Below, in pieces: positions 26,871-36,904 of a stretch of DNA of 64,000 bases. Position 1 is the stretch's first letter; each line of letters opens with the position of its first letter. The notes under the pieces were generated by a model. The model made no database searches and had not been told where the DNA came from. It saw only the letters and a list, made by a program, of their open reading frames with translations. Source of the DNA: an uncultured Chlorobiaceae bacterium (GTDB lineage Bacteria; Bacteroidota; Chlorobiia; Chlorobiales; Chlorobiaceae); assembly GCA_903843305.1 (NCBI GenBank), contig CAIMPI010000027.1, forward strand, positions 26,671 to 90,670. The letters run 5' to 3'. The translations under genes and the position numbers were made by a program.

Positions 26871-27650
26871 TTAAATAATGTAAAAAACTGAAGGTTTGGT
26901 TCCCAACTCAGGCTTCCGCTGCATGGTCTCATTGGCTTCAAGAAGGCGACGAATATCGGAGCGGGGATCGTTCAGATCACCGAAGGTCAGTACCTGCTCA
27001 GGACAGGCCTCTGTGCATGCAGGCTGCTGGCCTTTGACCAGGCGGTCGGAACAGAAATTGCATTTTTCAACAACGCCTTGCTCCCTTGTGGGGTATGTCG
27101 TGACCGGATCGTGTATGGCCGTGCGCGGATCCTGCCAGTTAAAGCTTCGTGAACCATAGGGGCAAGCCGCCATACAGAAACGACATCCGATACAGCGGTG
27201 ATAATCCATCGCCACGATACCGTCCCACCGTTTAAAGGTCGCCTCGGTCGGGCATGCTTTTGTGCAAGGCGAATCGGAGCAATGGTTGCACAGGGCAAGA
27301 TATGAGCGATCCTGAATCTCCTTGCTGACAAATTGCTGGCTGGCTGTTGGAAAGACCTTCTGGTATGAGTTTTGCCAAATCCACTTGATCTCGTCTTTCT
27401 TGTTCCTGAAATCAGGAACGTTATGGACGTGATGGCACGCGGCTGAACATTGCTGGCAGCCCTCCTTGCATTTGCGCGTATCAATCAGCATTCCCCATCG
27501 AATTTTTCCCGGAACAGGTTTCTCATCCCAGACAGGAAGAACCGTTTTTTCCAGTGAAAAGGCGGGAACAAGCCCGGATGCAGCGCCGAGCCGGACAAGA
27601 ACCCCTAATGCGGTTTTCTTGATAAATTCTCTTCTTTGTTCATTCATCAT
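26871..27650 (-). CDS. dsrO: DsrO, periplasmic iron-sulfur subunit
   Basis: Tat-exported ferredoxin-like subunit of DsrMKJOP. Starting at ATG 27650 the protein begins [16 protein letters not shown], a twin-arginine signal (RREFIKK). The body carries four cysteine clusters for [4Fe-4S] centres: [42 protein letters not shown] and [21 protein letters not shown], the NrfC/DmsB pattern. The gene overlaps the dsrJ stop (ATGA type), so translation is coupled. The ORF-track start at 27686 lies within dsrJ. Confidence 0.93.
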   Translation of the reverse strand: MMNEQRREFIKKTALGVLVRLGAASGLVPAFSLEKTVLPVWDEKPVPGKIRWGMLIDTRKCKEGCQQCSAACHHVHNVPDFRNKKDEIKWIWQNSYQKVFPTASQQFVSKEIQDRSYLALCNHCSDSPCTKACPTEATFKRWDGIVAMDYHRCIGCRFCMAACPYGSRSFNWQDPRTAIHDPVTTYPTREQGVVEKCNFCSDRLVKGQQPACTEACPEQVLTFGDLNDPRSDIRRLLEANETMQRKPELGTKPSVFYII

Positions 27651-28027
27651 GGTGTTTCCATCGGCGACAGATGACAATTCCAGCACTTTGGTTTTACATT
27701 GGCATAGCTATGGCAGTTGAAGCAGAAAAGTCTGTTGTTGGAGTGACAACCCAGGCATGTATTCAGACTCTTCTCGAATTTACTGCCATTTGGAGCGATG
27801 TAGACTCGATTCCCGGTTCGAACCGATGAATTCCGCCACTCATACAGCACCTGCATGTGATTGGCGCGCATGAACGCTGCCGGAGCGATGCACTTGGTAC
27901 TGTCAATCGCCATAGTCTTATGAACGGATGGTGGTGGAGTTTCAGCCTCCCCTTTCCGGAAAACATTCAGCACAGCAAAAAGAATAATGGCGGTAACGGT
28001 AATAATCCAAAGTAATTTTCTACTCAT
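27647..28027 (-). CDS. dsrJ: DsrJ, periplasmic triheme cytochrome c
   Basis: Start ATG 28027 (MSRKLLWII) inside the dsrK stop region; 126 residues. An uncleaved N-terminal membrane anchor (about residues 5-22) is followed by three heme-binding motifs: CLGCH, CFNCH and CWNCH. Cys46 (DSTKCIAP) falls at exactly the residue number of the cysteine known in Allochromatium DsrJ as an unusual His/Cys heme ligand, so the special heme is probably conserved. It is part of the periplasmic arm of DsrMKJOP. Confidence 0.93.
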   Translation of the reverse strand: MSRKLLWIITVTAIILFAVLNVFRKGEAETPPPSVHKTMAIDSTKCIAPAAFMRANHMQVLYEWRNSSVRTGNRVYIAPNGSKFEKSLNTCLGCHSNNRLFCFNCHSYANVKPKCWNCHLSPMETP

Positions 28028-29669
28028 CATCATCACCTCCATCCTCAAAACCTGCCATTGCATTCTCCCTCAAGTCGGTTGTTCTCTTTTTCTCACCCTG
28101 CATGACAAGCGCATTCCCTACAAGCTCATGAAGACCATAGACCGAAACCCCCGGATTCCAGTAATTCATCAGAGGAGGAAGACTGGCCCGGTCGATGGCG
28201 CAGATGGTCACAAGGGAGTTGACCTTGTGGCGATCTTTGACCTGCTTGACGGCATTGGCTCTCGGAAATCCGCCCCTCATACGAATCTCCATATACTCTT
28301 CTGCATTAAGACCACTTCCGGAACCACAGCAGAAGGTCTTCTCCCGGATGGTATCCTCCGGCATTTCATGAAAACTGTTGCAGACGCTCCGTAGAATAGA
28401 ACGGGGCTCCTCGAACATGCCCATTCCTCTGGCTACGTTGCAGGAATCGTGAAAGGTTGTCCGCAGATGATCGTTTCGCTTCGGATCCAGTTTCAGCTTT
28501 TTGTTATGGATCAAATCAGCAGTAAATTCTGCAATGTGTACCATTTTTGTGGCGGCAGCATTACTGAAGCGGGTTCCTGTAATCGGAGAAACCGGCACCT
28601 CAAGAAAATCCGCTGGGCCGTTCATAGTGTTCATATACTGATGTACCACACGCCACATGTGCCCGCACTCACCACCGAGTATCCATTTCACTCCAAGCCG
28701 TTTTGCTTCATGATACATCTTGGCATTCAGCTTCTTCATCATATCGTTCGAGGTGAACATGCCGAAATTACCCCCTTCAGAAGCGTAGGTGCTGATGGTA
28801 TAATCAAGACCAATATGATGGAAGAGTAACAGATAGCCCATCATCGTATAGACGCCGGGATCACCGAACACATCGCCGGAAGGAGTAATGAAGAGTACCT
28901 CCGCACCCTTGCGATTGAAGGTAGGAGCCACTGCAATCCCGGTAAGATCTTCAATATCCTCAGCCAGTGACGTTATATTCTGGACAAAGGTGTGCGGCTC
29001 AATACCAAGGTGATTGCCGGTGCGGTTGCAATTCGAAACAGGAGCAAGAATCCAGTTATTGTTCACGCCAATGAGGTTCAGCAGCTCCCTGACCATCATG
29101 GTTATCTCCGCAGTATCGATCCCGAAGGGGCAGAAAACAGAGCAGCGGCGACATTCGGTACACTGGTGAAAATACATGTGCCACTCTTTGATCACGGCTT
29201 TCGTCAGCTTCCGTGAACCTGAAAACCCTTTCAGAATCTTCTCTACAAGAGGAAAATCATTGCGATAGACCGAGCGAAGCAGCTCTGCACGAAGTACCGG
29301 CATATTTTTAGGATCACCGGTGCCAAGGAAAAAATGGCATTTGTCGGCACAGGCTCCGCAACGAACACAGGCATCAAGAAAAAGTTTCAGTGAACGGTAC
29401 TTCTTCAGGCGACTTTGCAACCCGTCACTAATCGTTTTCTGCCAGTCTGCAGGCAGTTGCCAGTCCTCGTCGGTTGCCGCCCATTTCCTTGGATTGGCAA
29501 AACCAAGATCTGCAAGCACCTCCGGTTTGCCGGGAAAACACCAGTTCCCATCACGGAACTCTACAGGGATGTCCCACCACTCCTGGGCAGAATAGTCGCC
29601 TTTGAGAACACTGGGCTTTTCGTCGAACTCTTTTTTAAGCTCGGATAGTTTTGGAGCGTATTTCGACAT
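28020..29669 (-). CDS. dsrK: DsrK, HdrD-like iron-sulfur subunit
   Basis: Cytoplasmic catalytic subunit of DsrMKJOP, thought to act on the DsrC trisulfide/disulfide. Two ferredoxin-type clusters lie at about residues 105-200 ([13 protein letters not shown] and [16 protein letters not shown]). The heterodisulfide-reductase type cysteine motifs follow: CGGEC-like [17 protein letters not shown] and [10 protein letters not shown] near the C-terminus, ligating the noncubane [4Fe-4S] site. The end is acidic ([10 protein letters not shown]). Length 549 is typical. It is followed by an overlapping dsrJ and preceded by dsrM. Confidence 0.95.
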   Translation of the reverse strand: MSKYAPKLSELKKEFDEKPSVLKGDYSAQEWWDIPVEFRDGNWCFPGKPEVLADLGFANPRKWAATDEDWQLPADWQKTISDGLQSRLKKYRSLKLFLDACVRCGACADKCHFFLGTGDPKNMPVLRAELLRSVYRNDFPLVEKILKGFSGSRKLTKAVIKEWHMYFHQCTECRRCSVFCPFGIDTAEITMMVRELLNLIGVNNNWILAPVSNCNRTGNHLGIEPHTFVQNITSLAEDIEDLTGIAVAPTFNRKGAEVLFITPSGDVFGDPGVYTMMGYLLLFHHIGLDYTISTYASEGGNFGMFTSNDMMKKLNAKMYHEAKRLGVKWILGGECGHMWRVVHQYMNTMNGPADFLEVPVSPITGTRFSNAAATKMVHIAEFTADLIHNKKLKLDPKRNDHLRTTFHDSCNVARGMGMFEEPRSILRSVCNSFHEMPEDTIREKTFCCGSGSGLNAEEYMEIRMRGGFPRANAVKQVKDRHKVNSLVTICAIDRASLPPLMNYWNPGVSVYGLHELVGNALVMQGEKKRTTDLRENAMAGFEDGGDDDE

Positions 29670-29671
29670 AA

Positions 29672-30667
29672 TTATTGCTTTTCAATCGGCAGATTGGCCT
29701 TTTTCATCTTCTCGCGGTAATCATCCTCATACTCGGAGTATGTTCTGAACTTGATAACAGCATTCCATGGATTGACATGCCGTTTTTGACGACTGTTATT
29801 GCTCAGATTGCGGGTCGGACTTAAAAAAATCGCTCCGGCATGCATCAGCTTGCTGAAGGGGAAATAGATCGCAAGAACTGAAACCAGGAAGAGATGAACA
29901 TAAAAGAGAGTGCCTATCTCTCCCGGATCATCAAAACTGAAGTTGACAAGCCTCAGCATCTGGTCTTTGACCGGCATGATATCCAGTCTTACCACGTAGC
30001 GCATGAGAACGCCAACCACAACGATAGCCGCTATGAGAAAAAGTGGGAAGTAATCAGTCTGCAATGAAATAAGACGCATTTTTGCATCGTTCAGCCGGCG
30101 AAAAACAAGAAAGGTGATGGCCGCAAGAACCAGCGCATCGGTGATATAAAAGGCCGGAAGAGTGACGTCAAGAAAACCATCCGCATGATCAAGAAAATCG
30201 GTGAATCCCGGAACCATGACAAAAAAGAAACGGGAGTGGCGAAGCACAATGACAAGCAGTGACCAATGAAACGCAAGTCCTCCAAGCCATAGCCATTTGT
30301 GTGATCCGTACGCCAGATTGGCATCTTTATGGAGCTCGGCCCTGGTATTGCGGAAAAGAGAGCGGAAGAAAAGCACTTCTGACAAAACCCTGACTGCTGC
30401 TTCCCAGAAATGAGCGGGACTTTCCAGTCTGTCATACTTGATCCAATCCAGAGATTTTTCCTGTCCGCAGGTTGTTGGAATACGAAATGGAACAGGTCGC
30501 CTGAGCCAGTCTGTCAGACGCAAGAGAAAACCAGCCAGTAATACAACAATTGCTGTATAGGGTATTATGACTCCGAAAAGATAGGATAAACCGGCATACT
30601 GCACGCCAAGAAAGGGGATAAGGGCAAGAATCGCCACCATAACAAGCGGCATAAGAACTTTCTTCAT
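29672..30667 (-). CDS. dsrM: DsrM, NarI-like cytochrome b subunit
   Basis: Membrane diheme cytochrome b of DsrMKJOP. 331 residues with two N-terminal helices, then the NarI-like core containing candidate heme histidines in HWSLLVIVLRHSRFF and YVHLFLVSVLAIYFPFSKLMHAGAIFLSPTRN. The last phrase is typical of the HmcE/DsrM family. The ATG overlaps the dsrT stop by 4 bp (ATGA). It transfers electrons between DsrK and the quinone pool. Confidence 0.94.
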   Translation of the reverse strand: MKKVLMPLVMVAILALIPFLGVQYAGLSYLFGVIIPYTAIVVLLAGFLLRLTDWLRRPVPFRIPTTCGQEKSLDWIKYDRLESPAHFWEAAVRVLSEVLFFRSLFRNTRAELHKDANLAYGSHKWLWLGGLAFHWSLLVIVLRHSRFFFVMVPGFTDFLDHADGFLDVTLPAFYITDALVLAAITFLVFRRLNDAKMRLISLQTDYFPLFLIAAIVVVGVLMRYVVRLDIMPVKDQMLRLVNFSFDDPGEIGTLFYVHLFLVSVLAIYFPFSKLMHAGAIFLSPTRNLSNNSRQKRHVNPWNAVIKFRTYSEYEDDYREKMKKANLPIEKQ

Positions 30668-31125
30668 GCCTCAGCCCTCCTCAACGCCATGTACATACGG
30701 CGGCTACCCTCTTCAACTTTAAGCTGATATATTTTTTCCCGATGTTGCATGTAACTGTCGAATGCTTCAAGAGTGAGCGCGTCAAGACGCGAATTGAATA
30801 CCTCCTGCATCAAGGTGTCTGCCACAGTGGTTTTCATCATGATGTCACGCAGAATGAGTTTCGGTTCCAAAAAAATTGACAATGCTTTTGACGGCGGAAA
30901 GTTCTGTACGGCTAAAATCCTTGTAACATCTTCAAGGGCCTCCTTGCAATCGTTTTCACTCTTTCTGAGGGAGGAAAGAATCTTTTCCAGCGCCCCGGAA
31001 AGCACCATGGCAATCGGAGTACTGTAACCCATTTTTTCGGGAAACAATGCAAGCGCACAATCCAGCCATTGCTCAAGAATTGCTTTTTTGTTGGCCTCCA
31101 GCAAATCTGTCCATCTTGTCTTCAT
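30664..31125 (-). CDS. dsrT: DsrT, RsbRD-N-type helical protein
   Basis: A 153-residue, all-helical, cysteine-poor protein directly upstream of dsrM. MKTRWTDLLEANKKAILEQWLDCALALFPE resembles the N-terminal domain of RsbR-type regulators, which is how DsrT is described in sulfate reducers and green sulfur bacteria. Its position between dsrH and dsrM fits the dsrT slot. No catalytic motif was seen. A role in assembly or regulation of DsrMKJOP is only a guess. Confidence 0.8.
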   Translation of the reverse strand: MKTRWTDLLEANKKAILEQWLDCALALFPEKMGYSTPIAMVLSGALEKILSSLRKSENDCKEALEDVTRILAVQNFPPSKALSIFLEPKLILRDIMMKTTVADTLMQEVFNSRLDALTLEAFDSYMQHREKIYQLKVEEGSRRMYMALRRAEA

Positions 31126-31170
31126 AGCGTACTGAGTAACAATTTCAGAATTCTGTCATCAGTCAGCAAC

Positions 31171-31464
31171 TCAAAACCAACTGTTCACCTGATGTTCTTC
31201 GACAAGGCCGACAAATCCTTCGTAATCAACAGTTTCAACACCTTCAGCAAGAGCACCAATGCCCCGCGCATCCAAATCGGGCCTCAGTGCAAAAACAGGA
31301 TTGGTCTTTAGAACACGCTCAATCGTGGATGAAAATTTATTGCCGCTCTGAACCGCATAGACACCGTCTTCAATAAAGAGAACGGGATTGCCCGGCAACA
31401 GAAACCTGATACAGGTCTCGAATGTATTATTTTCAAAAGGAGACTTATTGATAGTATGCAACAT
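31171..31464 (-). CDS. dsrH: DsrH, TusB-like subunit of the DsrEFH sulfurtransferase
   Basis: Starts MLHTINKSPF at ATG 31464 (the track's earlier start is in the dsrF-dsrH gap); 97 residues. Cys18 in ETCIRFLLPGNPVLFIEDGVYA corresponds to the conserved DsrH cysteine. Together with DsrE and DsrF it forms the hexameric sulfur carrier that passes persulfide sulfur to DsrC. Last of the E-F-H trio. Confidence 0.92.
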   Translation of the reverse strand: MLHTINKSPFENNTFETCIRFLLPGNPVLFIEDGVYAVQSGNKFSSTIERVLKTNPVFALRPDLDARGIGALAEGVETVDYEGFVGLVEEHQVNSWF

Positions 31465-31475
31465 GGTTCTTACGG

Positions 31476-31847
31476 TCAATGGTGAATAATGACATCCTGT
31501 TCCTTCATCAGCAGGGCTGTCTCTTCGGCGTCAAGCACTTCGACATCCACGATGAGATCGTCTTCGGTCAGACCCCGTTCTTCCAGTGAGACTCTGTCGA
31601 CATAAAGTTTTTCAACATCATAACCATCCAGCGCCATGAAGGTCTTTGAAAAACCCTTGATACCGATACCGCTGGTATCCTGACCTTTTTTAAGGGCATA
31701 GACCCCGTCGCCGATAAAGACAACCGAAAGATCCTGCTCGTAGGCTGCCATAATCAGAATCATTTCCAGCCCCTCATAGGTATAGATTGTGCCGTGCGGC
31801 GCATGGCGCAGCACATGCATGATCTTCTTTACATTTTCGTTTTCCAT
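31476..31847 (-). CDS. dsrF: DsrF, TusC-like subunit of DsrEFH
   Basis: ATG 31847 (MENENVKKIMHVLRHAPHG) gives 123 residues. The protein has the DsrE/F fold pattern: IYTYEGLEMILIMAAYEQDLSVVFIGDGVYAL, and the family's GLTEDDL near the end. DsrF has no catalytic cysteine requirement, and none is present, as expected. It is a structural subunit of the DsrE2F2H2 hexamer. Confidence 0.92.
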   Translation of the reverse strand: MENENVKKIMHVLRHAPHGTIYTYEGLEMILIMAAYEQDLSVVFIGDGVYALKKGQDTSGIGIKGFSKTFMALDGYDVEKLYVDRVSLEERGLTEDDLIVDVEVLDAEETALLMKEQDVIIHH

Positions 31848-31854
31848 AGATGCT

Positions 31855-32214
31855 TCAATCTCCAAAGGTTACCAGTCGGTCGTTACGGATGGCAATGTCG
31901 GTAAGGGTTCCAAGGCCGGTGATAGCGCTTCCCTCTACCAGAACATCATCATTGATCCCTCGACGTTTGGAGGCTGCTATGCAGGCAAGGATTTCTACGC
32001 CATGTTTATTACTTAGTTCACTCCATCGTGCGGCGATATTGCGGTCGTCCTGGGGTGGGTCCATAAGCTTTGTCACATTGGTGACACCATCATTGTAAAG
32101 AAAGACTGCGTCAACCGTATGTCCTTTTTTGATGGCGGCTTCAGCAAACTTGAAGGCCGTATCAGAAGCCTGGTGGTTATACGGTCCCTCCTTGAGCAAA
32201 ATTCCTATTTTCAC
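31855..32214 (-). CDS. dsrE: DsrE, catalytic subunit of DsrEFH
   Basis: I place the start at GTG 32214 (VKIGILLKEGPYNHQASD), because DsrE proteins begin with this strand and because it puts the active cysteine of ILACIAASKRRG at residue 78, the same number as the essential Cys of Allochromatium DsrE. The ORF-track start is an upstream TTG that would add 18 non-homologous residues. The 119-residue protein accepts persulfide sulfur, probably from TusA, and hands it to DsrC. Confidence 0.93.
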   Translation of the reverse strand: MKIGILLKEGPYNHQASDTAFKFAEAAIKKGHTVDAVFLYNDGVTNVTKLMDPPQDDRNIAARWSELSNKHGVEILACIAASKRRGINDDVLVEGSAITGLGTLTDIAIRNDRLVTFGD

Positions 32215-32264
32215 TGCCGATCCGTTCGTTAAAAGTTTATGAAAAAACAGACTCTGCTGCGCGG

Positions 32265-32633
32265 TCAAACCCCTGCACGCTTCTCTTTAAATTCCTCATA
32301 AAGCGGCAACCATGTTTTTGAATATTCAGCGAATGGTTTTTCGATAAACTGGCAAAAATAAAGCGCGTTATCGGCGGCAAAAACGTTGCTGTTTTTCAGT
32401 GCATCCAGCGCCTTCTGGCCTGAATCAGCAGCATCATTTCCTGTAAGTTTCGCCTGGTTCCAATAATTGAGCGCCTCCTGCCGAAAAACAAAATTTTTCG
32501 GCAGTGACTGGGCCTGCTGGAGCGACGACACCTCTGTATTGCGGGGTCCGAAAGTAACCGGCCAGCCTGTTTCAGACCACTTTCTGGAGCATGCTATGGC
32601 CTCCTGAACCTGATTTATGACATCTTCTGACAT
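32265..32633 (-). CDS. dsrU: Small protein between dsrL and dsrE (dsrU position)
   Basis: A 122-residue soluble protein, MSEDVINQVQEAIACSRKWSETGWPVTFGPRNTEVSS..., with no signal peptide or membrane helix and two separated cysteines (Cys15, and Cys94 in ALYFCQFIEKP). It fills the place of the gene I remember as dsrU in green sulfur bacteria (order C-A-B-L-U-E-F-H-T-M-K-J-O-P), a gene of unknown function. Tight spacing on both sides shows it belongs to the operon. The symbol rests on position and memory, not on a motif. Confidence 0.7.
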   Translation of the reverse strand: MSEDVINQVQEAIACSRKWSETGWPVTFGPRNTEVSSLQQAQSLPKNFVFRQEALNYWNQAKLTGNDAADSGQKALDALKNSNVFAADNALYFCQFIEKPFAEYSKTWLPLYEEFKEKRAGV

Positions 32634-32674
32634 GGATTGTTATCTCCTTGTTTTCATGGTTTTTTTCCCGGGGC

Positions 32675-34411
32675 CTAAAGGCCTTCACCCATCCCCATCT
32701 GGATATACCCTGAAGGGCAGACCAGTGAACAAAGATGGCATCCGACGCATTTGGAATAATTGGTATAGACCACTTCACCGGGCGGATTGTCTCTGAACCT
32801 CGTAACTGCTTCCTGGGGACAGAACGAGACGCACTGTTTGCAGTCGAAACAAAGCCCGCAGCTCATACAACGCTCTGACTCCGCCTTTGCTTCACTTTCT
32901 GTCAGCGCTACAAGGAGTTCGTCGTGGTTACCAACCACCTCTTCCAGCTCAATGGTCTCGCGCTTTGCCTGTTCCGAGTGGGCAAAGTAGAGCACATCCT
33001 GCTTATGGACTTTTGTTATCTCCCGATAACCCTGCTCAGGAAGAGACTCCCCTTTAAGAAAAGCATCGATAGAATTTGCAGCCTTGCGTCCATGACCAAC
33101 TGCCGTGGTGATAAGATCGACTTTTATGGCATCGCCACCGCCGAACAGTTTTTCTTTGCCAGGCAAACGAAAATATCTGTCAACCTTGAGCCATGGGCTG
33201 CCAGCGGTAACGCTTTCAAAACCACGCATGTCGGCTGTCTGCCCGATGGCAGCAACAACCATATCAGCCTCAATGTCAAAAGTTTCTTCGGTATTTTTAT
33301 ACCTGAAAAAGGGAATTGGCGAATTCCAGCCCTCTTCTCCCTTCACTTTTTTCACCATGCGGGCACAGCGAAGAGCTTGAACACCATCTTTTCCTTTGAT
33401 TACTTCCAGCGCCCCGGCCATATAATGCATGGTTGTTCCTTCCCTGGCTGCATCATCAAACTCTATCTGGAAACAAGCCATCTCCTCCTTTGGAACCCCG
33501 GCAACAACTGATGCCTGGGAACCAAGCCGAAGTGCAAGTCGCGCAACATCCATGGCGACGTTTCCATCGCCTATAATCAATACTTTTTTCCCTATGGCTA
33601 TATCATCGCCCTGGACTTCGTAGTTTCTCAGGAAATCAATGGCGTTGGTTACACCTGGAGTGCCTGCGGAACCCGGTACCGGAAGAGAACGACCAACCTG
33701 TGCCCCGGGAGCAATAAAAATCGCGTCGTACTCTTGATCCAGTTGCTCAAGGGAGATATCCGTTCCAACACGGACTCCCATTTTTGTTTCAACGCCAAGG
33801 TTGATAATGCGCTGAATTTCAGTGTCAAGAATTTTACGGTCGACCCTGTAGCCCATGATACCATAGAGCACCATGCCTCCCAATTTTTCATTAGTATCGT
33901 AAATCGTTACGGCATGACCTTTTCGACGAAGCTGGTATGCTGCGGAAAGTCCTGCAGGACCGCCTCCGATAACAGCAACTCTCTTGCCGGTATCAGGCCC
34001 TGCTCCGGGCAGTTGCAGGCCTGCGTCAATGCCGTAATTGCCAATCGCCTGTTCAACGGCATTAATGGCCACACTTTCATCGTGGTACTGGCGATTGCAT
34101 GCGCTCTGGCAGGGATGAGGACATATCCGGCCCATAACGGCAGGAAAGGGATTTGCATCAACAATCGTCTCCCATGCTGATTTCCATGCATTATCGGACT
34201 TGTCGATGCCGTTCAGCAGCCGCTGATAGCCCCGAATATTTTCCCCGGCCGGACATTCCGCTGAACATGGCGGAAGCTGGCTGACATACACCGGACACTT
34301 GTGACTATGATCTCCAAATGCGACAATTTTATCGGTTCCCTTCATTTCACTGTATGGGGGGAACACATAAGATGTCGCAAAATCAAGGACTGGATTGGAT
34401 TCTACCTTCAT
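32675..34411 (-). CDS. dsrL: DsrL, NAD(P)H:acceptor oxidoreductase partner of DsrAB
   Basis: Iron-sulfur flavoprotein related to GltD. The N-terminal cysteine motif CSAECPAGENIRGYQ...CPHPCQSACNR binds a [4Fe-4S] cluster. The FAD motif VAVIGGGPAGLSAAYQLRRKGH lies at about residue 145, the NAD(P) motif KKVLIIGDGNVAMDVARLALRLG at about 285, and the C-terminus has a diferredoxin (CMSCGLCFDCKQCVSFCP and CVGCHLCSLVCP). It takes electrons released when DsrAB oxidises sulfur to sulfite and reduces NAD(P)+. Length 578 residues; 18 bp after dsrB. Confidence 0.94.
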   Translation of the reverse strand: MKVESNPVLDFATSYVFPPYSEMKGTDKIVAFGDHSHKCPVYVSQLPPCSAECPAGENIRGYQRLLNGIDKSDNAWKSAWETIVDANPFPAVMGRICPHPCQSACNRQYHDESVAINAVEQAIGNYGIDAGLQLPGAGPDTGKRVAVIGGGPAGLSAAYQLRRKGHAVTIYDTNEKLGGMVLYGIMGYRVDRKILDTEIQRIINLGVETKMGVRVGTDISLEQLDQEYDAIFIAPGAQVGRSLPVPGSAGTPGVTNAIDFLRNYEVQGDDIAIGKKVLIIGDGNVAMDVARLALRLGSQASVVAGVPKEEMACFQIEFDDAAREGTTMHYMAGALEVIKGKDGVQALRCARMVKKVKGEEGWNSPIPFFRYKNTEETFDIEADMVVAAIGQTADMRGFESVTAGSPWLKVDRYFRLPGKEKLFGGGDAIKVDLITTAVGHGRKAANSIDAFLKGESLPEQGYREITKVHKQDVLYFAHSEQAKRETIELEEVVGNHDELLVALTESEAKAESERCMSCGLCFDCKQCVSFCPQEAVTRFRDNPPGEVVYTNYSKCVGCHLCSLVCPSGYIQMGMGEGL

Positions 34412-34429
34412 GAATTATCTCCTGTAAGT

Positions 34430-35509
34430 CTAAAAGCGGACATGAGCAGACTGATTGAATGTGGTTCTTGCATGACGGTAACTGTCAATCATGTCATCAT
34501 CAAAAGTAAGTCCTGTTTCTTCAAAAAAGCGCTTCCATCCAATCCGGTTAATCCACTCCCCGACTCGTTCCCAGGGACGTCCACCCTCTTTATATGCGGT
34601 AAGGATCTTGCCGATCACCTCGGTGACCTCAGGCCATCTTGGCGGATTGTTAGGCAGATTGTGGGCAACGATACTCATGGTTGATGGTTTTGAACGGGCG
34701 TTGCTGTTCTTGCCGCCAACCCAGATCGCAAATTTTGAATGCTCTGGATGGTTGATTTCCATTGCCGGACAAGCGCCAAAACAGGCGCCGCAACAGATAC
34801 ATTTTTCCTCATCGACCATGAGCGATTTCTTGCCATTGATCACCGTCGGCCTGATAGCCGCAACAGGACAACGTGCAACCGCCTTCGGTAATTCACATAT
34901 TGTGGCGAGGTGATCGTGATTGATTCTTGGGGGTCGGGTGTGTTTGACAACCACAGCGATATCGGCCTGGCCGCCACAATTAATGGCGCAGCAGGATGTC
35001 GAGAGCCTGACCTTGTTCGGCATCTGCATCCCCTTGAACTCATTATACACAGTGTCCATCATTGACTTGACAACTCCTGAAGCATCCGTCGCCGGAATAT
35101 CACAATGAAGCCACCCCTGGGTATGGGACACGGAAGAGACACACATCCCTGTTCCACCGACAGGAAAGCCCATTTCCTCGAGCTCGCGGATCATCGGTTC
35201 TACATTTGCTTCGTTGGGAGTCAGAAACTCAACGTTGTTGCGTACCGTAAACCGAAGATAACCATCGCTGTACTTGTCTGCGACATCACAAAGCCGTCTC
35301 AGCATATCAACCGTATCCTGACGGGGAGTACCTGCCCGGACCGTGTAGATTGCATCGCCACTTTGTGCGACATGCTTCAGAACACCCGGCTTGGGAATCT
35401 CGTGGTATTTCCACTTCCCATAGTTCTTTCTTACAACCGGATGCAAGGCCTCCTCGTAGCTGTGAGGCCCCGACTCAACGGTTTTCCACTTTTTTTCAGG
35501 ACTGCTCAT
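34430..35509 (-). CDS. dsrB: Dissimilatory sulfite reductase (reverse type), beta subunit
   Basis: Siroheme-containing sulfite reductase subunit. Sirohaem/cluster cysteines are seen in STSCCAINCGG, with RCPVAAI leading into an inserted ferredoxin domain (KCICCGACFGACPAMEIN). The C-terminus FNQSAHVRF is typical of DsrB. With DsrA it forms the alpha2-beta2 enzyme that in green sulfur bacteria runs oxidatively, converting DsrC-bound sulfur to sulfite. 359 residues, normal length; 96 bp after dsrA. Confidence 0.96.
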   Translation of the reverse strand: MSSPEKKWKTVESGPHSYEEALHPVVRKNYGKWKYHEIPKPGVLKHVAQSGDAIYTVRAGTPRQDTVDMLRRLCDVADKYSDGYLRFTVRNNVEFLTPNEANVEPMIRELEEMGFPVGGTGMCVSSVSHTQGWLHCDIPATDASGVVKSMMDTVYNEFKGMQMPNKVRLSTSCCAINCGGQADIAVVVKHTRPPRINHDHLATICELPKAVARCPVAAIRPTVINGKKSLMVDEEKCICCGACFGACPAMEINHPEHSKFAIWVGGKNSNARSKPSTMSIVAHNLPNNPPRWPEVTEVIGKILTAYKEGGRPWERVGEWINRIGWKRFFEETGLTFDDDMIDSYRHARTTFNQSAHVRF

Positions 35510-35605
35510 ATAGTTAATTCCTTAAATTTTGCCTTTCTCCTGAGGTTTGTTTCAGTCTCATTGAGAGAGTTGAATTCGATCAATAGAATCTGCCGCTCAA
35601 CGGGC

Positions 35606-36850
35606 TCAGTACCTTGCCTTGAAATAAGGATTGTCACGAGGCCTTGTCACCATATTGATGTTTGCTTCAAGGCCTACTCCCTCAAGGAAAAGCTTCAAGC
35701 CAACACGCTCGATGGTTTCACCGATACGTTCGTGATCAAGTCCGTTGTCATCCCACCAGTCGATAATTTCCTCAACCAGTTCGATAAACTCCTCCATATC
35801 CTCGTCACTCTCCATCTTCATGAACGGCACAATCAGCGAACCCATATTGACACCGACTTTCAGGGTGTTCTTGCCACCCATCAGGAGGGAGATTCCCCGC
35901 TCCTTGCCAGGAGAAAGCGCCTTGGGCATAACGTTCAGGCAGTGCATGCAGCGTACGCAATCCCTGCTGTCAATAACCATCTCACCATTTTTCAGTGATA
36001 TAGCCTTCGTCGGGCACAGATTGATCACCTGGTTCACCGCAGCGTCCATCCCGTTCGCTTCTACCCATGCTGTTACCTCTTCAGGTTCAATCTGGATTGC
36101 ATCCTTCCATGTGCCTATAACGGCCAGATCGGAACGCATGATGGCATTGGTGCAATCATTCGGACATCCTGAAAATTTCAGTTTGATTTTATAGTTCCAC
36201 TCGGGACGATGCAGTGGTCCCACAAAATGTTTGAGCAGCTTGAGATGAGCCTTGAGATCATCGTAGCAGGCATTCTCGCAACGACCAGGTCCGATACAGG
36301 AGACCGCTGTGCGCATCCCTGCACCAGCGCCGCCGAGATCCCAGCCTGCCTGGTTAAGTTCATCAAAACACTCCTGAACTTTATCCTGTTCAATGCCTTG
36401 CAGCATAATGTCACCGGTCTGGCCATGCAGGGTAATGATGCCGCTGCCGTACTTTTCCCAGGTATCACAAAGCCCCCGAAGCATCTCGGTATTGTAGTGA
36501 AGCCCCGGAGCTGGCTGAATTCGCATCGTGTGAAATTCAGTAGCTTCAGGGAACTTGTCTTTTATCATTGAATAGCGCGTGATAACACCAGCGCCATAAC
36601 CGTCGACCGTTACCAGACCACCTTTCCAATACCCCATTTTGGTATTGTACGAATACTCAAGCTGATCCATAACCCCACGCAACATGGGCTTTTCCGTTCT
36701 TTCGGCAAGTTCCTTGAACCCGGAAATAAAACTTGGCCATGGACCTTTTTCCAGTTCATCGAGCATAGGGGTAGGATTCAAGAACTTCCCGTTCCCACCA
36801 TCTTTGCCATGTATTACTTCATCTGAAGCTGCCTTTTGAGCGCCTTCCAT
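35606..36850 (-). CDS. dsrA: Dissimilatory sulfite reductase (reverse type), alpha subunit
   Basis: Start at ATG 36850 (MEGAQKAASDEV), preceded by GGAGGT; the ORF-track start at 36901 is an upstream alternative without support. 414 residues. The cluster/siroheme cysteines are in GPGRCENACYDDLKAH and KFSGCPNDCTNAIMR, and a ferredoxin segment DCVRCMHCLNVMPKAL follows. Residues LMGGKNTLKVG and the C-terminal RDNPYF are typical DsrA. It works as the catalytic partner of DsrB in sulfur oxidation. Confidence 0.96.
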   Translation of the reverse strand: MEGAQKAASDEVIHGKDGGNGKFLNPTPMLDELEKGPWPSFISGFKELAERTEKPMLRGVMDQLEYSYNTKMGYWKGGLVTVDGYGAGVITRYSMIKDKFPEATEFHTMRIQPAPGLHYNTEMLRGLCDTWEKYGSGIITLHGQTGDIMLQGIEQDKVQECFDELNQAGWDLGGAGAGMRTAVSCIGPGRCENACYDDLKAHLKLLKHFVGPLHRPEWNYKIKLKFSGCPNDCTNAIMRSDLAVIGTWKDAIQIEPEEVTAWVEANGMDAAVNQVINLCPTKAISLKNGEMVIDSRDCVRCMHCLNVMPKALSPGKERGISLLMGGKNTLKVGVNMGSLIVPFMKMESDEDMEEFIELVEEIIDWWDDNGLDHERIGETIERVGLKLFLEGVGLEANINMVTRPRDNPYFKARY

Positions 36851-36904
36851 TATTACCTCCTTTGATTCACAGTAAATTGGGATCAGCAAACCTCTTTCCA
36901 TCCA

